Assembly (NCBI GenBank): GCA_963792405.1
Contig: CAWBVU010000006.1
Span: forward strand, 1 to 64,000
Direction of reading: 5' to 3'
DNA: 64,000 bases
DNA from: SZUA-442 sp963792405
GTDB lineage: Bacteria > Actinomycetota > Acidimicrobiia > Spongiisociales > UBA5794
Each line of letters starts with the position of its first letter. Position 1 is the first letter of the stretch. A program made the position numbers and the translations under genes. This document shows positions 60,955 through 64,000 of the stretch, in pieces. The notes under the pieces are model-generated. The model was not told where the DNA came from. It searched no databases and saw only the letters and a list, made by a program, of their open reading frames with translations.

Positions 60955-61230
60955 TCAGGTGATCGGGGTTCCTCCACCGCGCTCCATCTCCTTGCGGATG
61001 TCATCCTCGGTGATCGGCTTCTCGAAGAAGACCGTCCATGCGTTGATGGCCAGCCCGATCCCCCAGCCGAGGATGGGCCAGATGGGCCAGAAGTACGAGC
61101 TGTCCGACACGGCCCAGATCCCGATGAGCATCAGGTTGACGATGACGTAGATGGCCACGTGGTTGCGGAAGTCCCGCTTCGACTTCACCCGCTTGTATGC
61201 GATCTCCCTGCTGGATGGCATGTCCTCCAT
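60955..61230 (-). CDS. 2TM-domain protein
   Basis: 91 residues of the PF13239 2TM type: a basic N-terminus (REIAYKRVKSKRDFRNH), two helices (VAIYVIVNLMLIGIWAV and FWPIWPILGWGIGLAINAW) and a short acidic/basic tail. GAGGAGGG precedes ATG 61230. Members are often fused to LytTR or kinase domains or stand near them; stand-alone function is unknown. It lies 12 bp upstream of the GNAT gene, so probably cotranscribed. Confidence 0.87.
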   Translation of the reverse strand: MEDMPSSREIAYKRVKSKRDFRNHVAIYVIVNLMLIGIWAVSDSSYFWPIWPILGWGIGLAINAWTVFFEKPITEDDIRKEMERGGGTPIT

Positions 61231-61332
61231 GGTGCCCTCCTCTCGGGCGGCTGGGTGACGCGGTGTGTGGCACCTCCAGACGACTGTATCAGCGCGGCGT
61301 CCAGCCGGCGGGTGGGGCGAAGACTCTTCGTG

Positions 61333-63456
61333 TCACGCGTGGTCGTTGGGTGGCTCGACACCGGTTCGGGGGAGGAGTGAGGGGATCACGAGGAGGGTCG
61401 TGGCAGCCGCCGTGATCATGGCGACCCACATGATCATCGAGACCTGGAGGTGGATCTTCAGCGGCGACAGCCACAAGGCGGTGAGCGCGACGGCGATGCC
61501 CAACGCGTTGGCGACGATGGGCCTGCCCGCCTTGTCGATCGCACGCAGCACATAGCCGTCACCGGACGGCATCTCCAGGTTGATGGCCGCGATGTAGTGG
61601 ATGGCGTAGTCGATGCCGACACCGAGGACGATCGATCCGACGACCGCCGTCAGCAGGTTGAGCTGGATGCCCGAGACCGCGATGAAGCCCAGGAGGGCGA
61701 CCAGCGTCAGCGCGATCGGCACCAACGACACGAGCGTCTCGCGCACTCGACGGTACGACACGGCGAGCATCGTCGCCACGAGGATGAACGCGACGACGAG
61801 TGACGTCGCCTGTGCCCTGATCACGAGTCGTGCGATCTCGTCCCACACGACCGGCATGCCGGTGAGGACGACGACGGTGTCGGACGCGTCTGCGTACTCC
61901 CGCCATGCCACGAGGTCGTCCGTCTCGAAGCCCTCGGGCAGCAGGATGAATCGCAGGCCATCGTCCGACACCATCCTGCCGAGAGGGAGGTCGATGGCGC
62001 CGGACGTCACAGCCTCGAGCTGGTCCTGCGTCAGGGATCCGGCAAGGCTCGCGACGGAGAACACGGTCCGCACGCCCGGCAGCTGCTCGAGGTCCGCGGT
62101 CGCCCGCTGTGCTGCGGCGATCGAGGCTCCGGGGTCGCGTGGGTCGAACGCGAACTCGCCGGTGAGGGGCGTGGCGCCGCCGAAGAGCTCCTCCGTCCTC
62201 TCGAACGCCAGCCTGACGGGATCGTCGTCCTTGAAGAAGAACAGCTGGTCGGGGTTGACGGCGAGTTGGGGAATCGCCCAGATCCCGAACACGACGATCG
62301 TGATACCGATGACGACCGCGGGCAGGCGCGAACGGACCGCCGCCTTCAGCCCCGTGGTGACGTACCTCCCGAGGATGGCCTTCGAGCTCCGCCGTCGGAT
62401 CGTCACGTGGCTCATGGCGGCAGGCAATGAGAAGAAGGAGATGACGCCCGCGAACGTGATGCCGATCGCGGTGAACAGTCCGAGTTGGCGGATCGGCTGG
62501 ACATCCGTCACCAGGAGGGACAGGAAGCCCGCAGCCGTGGACACGGTGGTGAGGATCATGGGAACCCCGACCTCGTGGAGTGCCGTGCCCACCCGCTCGA
62601 CGGGATCCGGCGTGGTCGCCGCCCGCTCCTGGAAGTGCGTCACGAAGTGGAGGCCGTCCGCGGATCCCATGACGATGACGAAGATCGGGACGATGACGGT
62701 GACGATGTCGACCTTGTTGCCCAGCCCGAAGATGAGGCCGAAGGTCCACAACGATCCGAGCGCGGCGGGGATCAGCGCCATCGCGCTGAGACGCAGGCTG
62801 CCGATGGTCGTGAAGAACACGAGGATCAGCAGCGCGATCACGAGCGGCGGAATGAGCACCAGGAACCAGGTCAGGAGGTCGAGGACGGAGGCGAACACGA
62901 CGGGGTTCCCCGAGAAGGTGAGGTCGAGCCCGTCCTGGGTCACGTCGATCACTCGCCTCGCCGTCGATGTCGGATCGTCTCCCGGCGAGACGATGAGGAG
63001 CGTGTGCCGACCGTCCTCGCTCACGAGCAGTTCCGAGACCGGGTTCTGCCCGAGGATGCCCGCCACGACGGCGTCGGGCGCCGATCGGATCGTCGCGGCG
63101 TCGAGGGGCGCGCCCGTGAGGGGGTTCCCCTCGGGAACCACCGATGCGACGGCCACCACGCCTTCGACGCCGAGCAGCGTGTCGCGCAACTCGGCGATCA
63201 GTGCCACGCTCGATGCGTCCCCAAAGGTGTCGGCCTCGGGGAGTGAGGCGACCACGTTGATGGGGTCCGTCGTGGCGTACTTGTCCTGGAGGGCGACGAA
63301 CTCCTGGCCGGTCGCGTTGCCCTCGAGGATGAAGGAGGAGACGTCGGCGTTGAAGCTCATCCGGAACATCATGAGGACGGCGACGATCGACACCATGGCG
63401 GTGAGGGCGAGAACGACTCGTGAGCGGTGGACGATGAACCGTGCGACGCGTTCCAC
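61333..63456 (-). CDS. RND superfamily (MMPL-type) exporter
   Basis: 707 residues from GTG 63456. Two halves, each with one N-terminal helix, a periplasmic-type loop and five clustered helices. VIVPIFVIVMGSADGLHFVTH and IVLGVGIDYAIHYIAAINLE are the duplicated helix-4 motifs of the SSD/MMPL group, with Asp residues that would carry protons. The family exports lipids or hydrophobic compounds. It is divergent from a TetR regulator with only 39 bp between, containing an 18-bp dyad, so it is likely controlled by that regulator. Confidence 0.92.
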   Translation of the reverse strand: MERVARFIVHRSRVVLALTAMVSIVAVLMMFRMSFNADVSSFILEGNATGQEFVALQDKYATTDPINVVASLPEADTFGDASSVALIAELRDTLLGVEGVVAVASVVPEGNPLTGAPLDAATIRSAPDAVVAGILGQNPVSELLVSEDGRHTLLIVSPGDDPTSTARRVIDVTQDGLDLTFSGNPVVFASVLDLLTWFLVLIPPLVIALLILVFFTTIGSLRLSAMALIPAALGSLWTFGLIFGLGNKVDIVTVIVPIFVIVMGSADGLHFVTHFQERAATTPDPVERVGTALHEVGVPMILTTVSTAAGFLSLLVTDVQPIRQLGLFTAIGITFAGVISFFSLPAAMSHVTIRRRSSKAILGRYVTTGLKAAVRSRLPAVVIGITIVVFGIWAIPQLAVNPDQLFFFKDDDPVRLAFERTEELFGGATPLTGEFAFDPRDPGASIAAAQRATADLEQLPGVRTVFSVASLAGSLTQDQLEAVTSGAIDLPLGRMVSDDGLRFILLPEGFETDDLVAWREYADASDTVVVLTGMPVVWDEIARLVIRAQATSLVVAFILVATMLAVSYRRVRETLVSLVPIALTLVALLGFIAVSGIQLNLLTAVVGSIVLGVGIDYAIHYIAAINLEMPSGDGYVLRAIDKAGRPIVANALGIAVALTALWLSPLKIHLQVSMIMWVAMITAAATTLLVIPSLLPRTGVEPPNDHA

Positions 63457-63462
63457 GATGAT

Positions 63463-63480
63463 ATTCTACGACCGTTGAAT
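63463..63480. promoter_or_regulatory. Candidate TetR operator
   Basis: ATTCTACGACCGTTGAAT is an 18-bp dyad of the form ATTC-n-ACG-nn-CGT-n-GAAT, with 14 of 18 positions symmetric. It occupies almost half of the 39-bp gap between the divergent exporter and TetR genes, in a locally AT-rich segment. This is where a TetR repressor would control both genes. Confidence 0.7.
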
Positions 63481-63495
63481 TAAGGAGGGCAAGTC

Positions 63496-64000
63496 GTGGC
63501 TCGAGGGCGCCGCAAGGGCAGCCCGGACACGAGGGTCGAGATCCTCGATGCGGCTCGTAGGGAGTTCGCCCGTGTCGGGTACCAGCGCGCCACGATCCGC
63601 GCGATCGCTGCGGATGCCGATGTCGACCCTTCCCTGGTCATGCACTACTTCGGGTCCAAGGAGCAGCTCTTCGCCGAGTGCCTCGATGTGCCGGTCAGTC
63701 CCGCCGTCGTGCTGCGGGAGACCCTCGCGCAGGCCGATGGCCCCTTCGGGACGACCCTCCTCGCGACCATGCTGGCGATCTGGGACGACGAGGAGAACAC
63801 GAGCGCGTTCGTCGCCGTCCTCCGCTCGGCGACAGGCGAGGGAGCCGTCCACGACATGGTGCGCGAGTTCATCGAGGCCTCCGTCCTCGAGGCGCTCGAG
63901 GCGCACCTCGCGGGGCCCGACGCGCAGCTGCGTGCCGGGTTGATCGCGTCGCAGCTCGTCGGACTCCTCGTGGGGCGCTACCTCCTCGAGCTGGATGCGC
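63496..64000 (+). CDS. TetR-family transcriptional regulator (3' end outside window)
   Basis: 168 residues are in the window. Start is GTG 63496, seven bases after AAGGAGGG. The helix-turn-helix is at ~13-55: TRVEILDAARREFARVGYQ, ATIRAIAADADVDPSLVMHY, FGSKEQLFAECL. The ligand-binding part continues to the edge without a stop (the TetR_C PsrA/ActR-like region LIASQLVGLLVGRYLLELD). It probably represses itself and the divergent MMPL exporter via the 63463-63480 dyad, releasing on ligand binding. Confidence 0.92.
   Translation, partial: MARGRRKGSPDTRVEILDAARREFARVGYQRATIRAIAADADVDPSLVMHYFGSKEQLFAECLDVPVSPAVVLRETLAQADGPFGTTLLATMLAIWDDEENTSAFVAVLRSATGEGAVHDMVREFIEASVLEALEAHLAGPDAQLRAGLIASQLVGLLVGRYLLELDA

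Noticed and set aside
61613..63478. Very long + strand frame opposite the MMPL exporter
   Set aside because: Ser/Thr/Arg-rich, no hydrophobic or domain pattern, exact antisense of a recognised exporter.
1..64000. CRISPR array, rRNA, tRNA, integrase or transposase
   Set aside because: No regularly spaced repeats, no tRNA T-loop/acceptor pairing and no such protein motifs were seen by eye; a covariance-model scan would be needed to exclude small RNAs.

Overview
The window is a single high-GC (roughly 65-70%) stretch with densely packed genes, frequent GTG starts and many 1-4 bp ATGA/GTGA/TGATG overlaps. Several traits point to an actinobacterium, most likely in or near Acidimicrobiia: tandem multi-TM NarL-type histidine kinases with the IDVVIS/IDVIIS motif, an ECF42-type sigma factor with its DGPF partner, a SARP/AfsR-type regulator, a PPOX/F420-type flavoprotein, and secreted proteins built from the YYGNPGD...GDWDGDGVD repeat. 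This is inference from gene content. No rRNA, tRNA, CRISPR array, integrase or transposase was seen, so the region looks like chromosomal backbone with a strong signalling content.

Layout. 1-4586: three tandem sensor kinases on +; two complete-length members have complementary catalytic defects, one carries a frameshift, and the first and third share an almost identical 287-bp 3' segment. 4699-6941: an ADP-ribosylglycohydrolase, then on - a stand-alone receiver and a LuxR-type regulator that may serve the kinases. 7035-10997: DoxX-like and VOC proteins, the DGPF/ECF42 pair, small hypotheticals. 11122-16833: M28 peptidase, VioB-like ferritin, a DUF1254/DUF1214 remnant, an F420-type flavoprotein, an acyl-CoA dehydrogenase. 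16890-19781: a SARP-NB-ARC regulator broken by about five indels; next to it a perfect 22-bp palindrome at 19861-19909. 19988-26933: secreted proteins, a three-gene operon on - (flavin disulfide reductase, phosphotransferase, SMP-30-like protein), a DUF4242-cyclase, a PQQ sugar dehydrogenase-like protein with surface repeats.

26943-36155: NERD helicase, an operon of DUF2892 protein, thioredoxin and a fused ECF sigma/anti-sigma, a PAS-PAS adenylate cyclase, two exporters and an ABC exporter. 36218-42044: three translationally coupled genes on -, Cache-HAMP-cyclase-like, MscS-CNBD, Cache-HAMP-cyclase-like, in which both cyclase domains have lost key residues. 42099-45592: SGNH hydrolase with surface repeats, CoA-binding protein, endonuclease III-like enzyme, DoxX-like protein. 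45670-51558: a complete dipeptide/oligopeptide ABC operon whose binding protein has its domain order rearranged. 52785-58958: SDR, SRPBCC, FAD amine oxidase-like, DUF1365, DUF2867 and DUF523/DUF1722 genes, a grouping often seen in light/oxidative stress and lipid modification neighbourhoods. 59001-61230: two tiny overlapping genes, a GUN4-domain protein in an apparently non-phototrophic genome, a GNAT, a 2TM protein. 61333-64000: an RND/MMPL exporter divergent from a TetR regulator with a clear dyad operator between them.

The main theme is signal transduction with partly disabled enzymes: complementary kinases, cyclase-like domains flanking a channel, and a sigma factor fused to its anti-sigma. 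Several indels may be true decay or residual assembly error; read data would separate the two.
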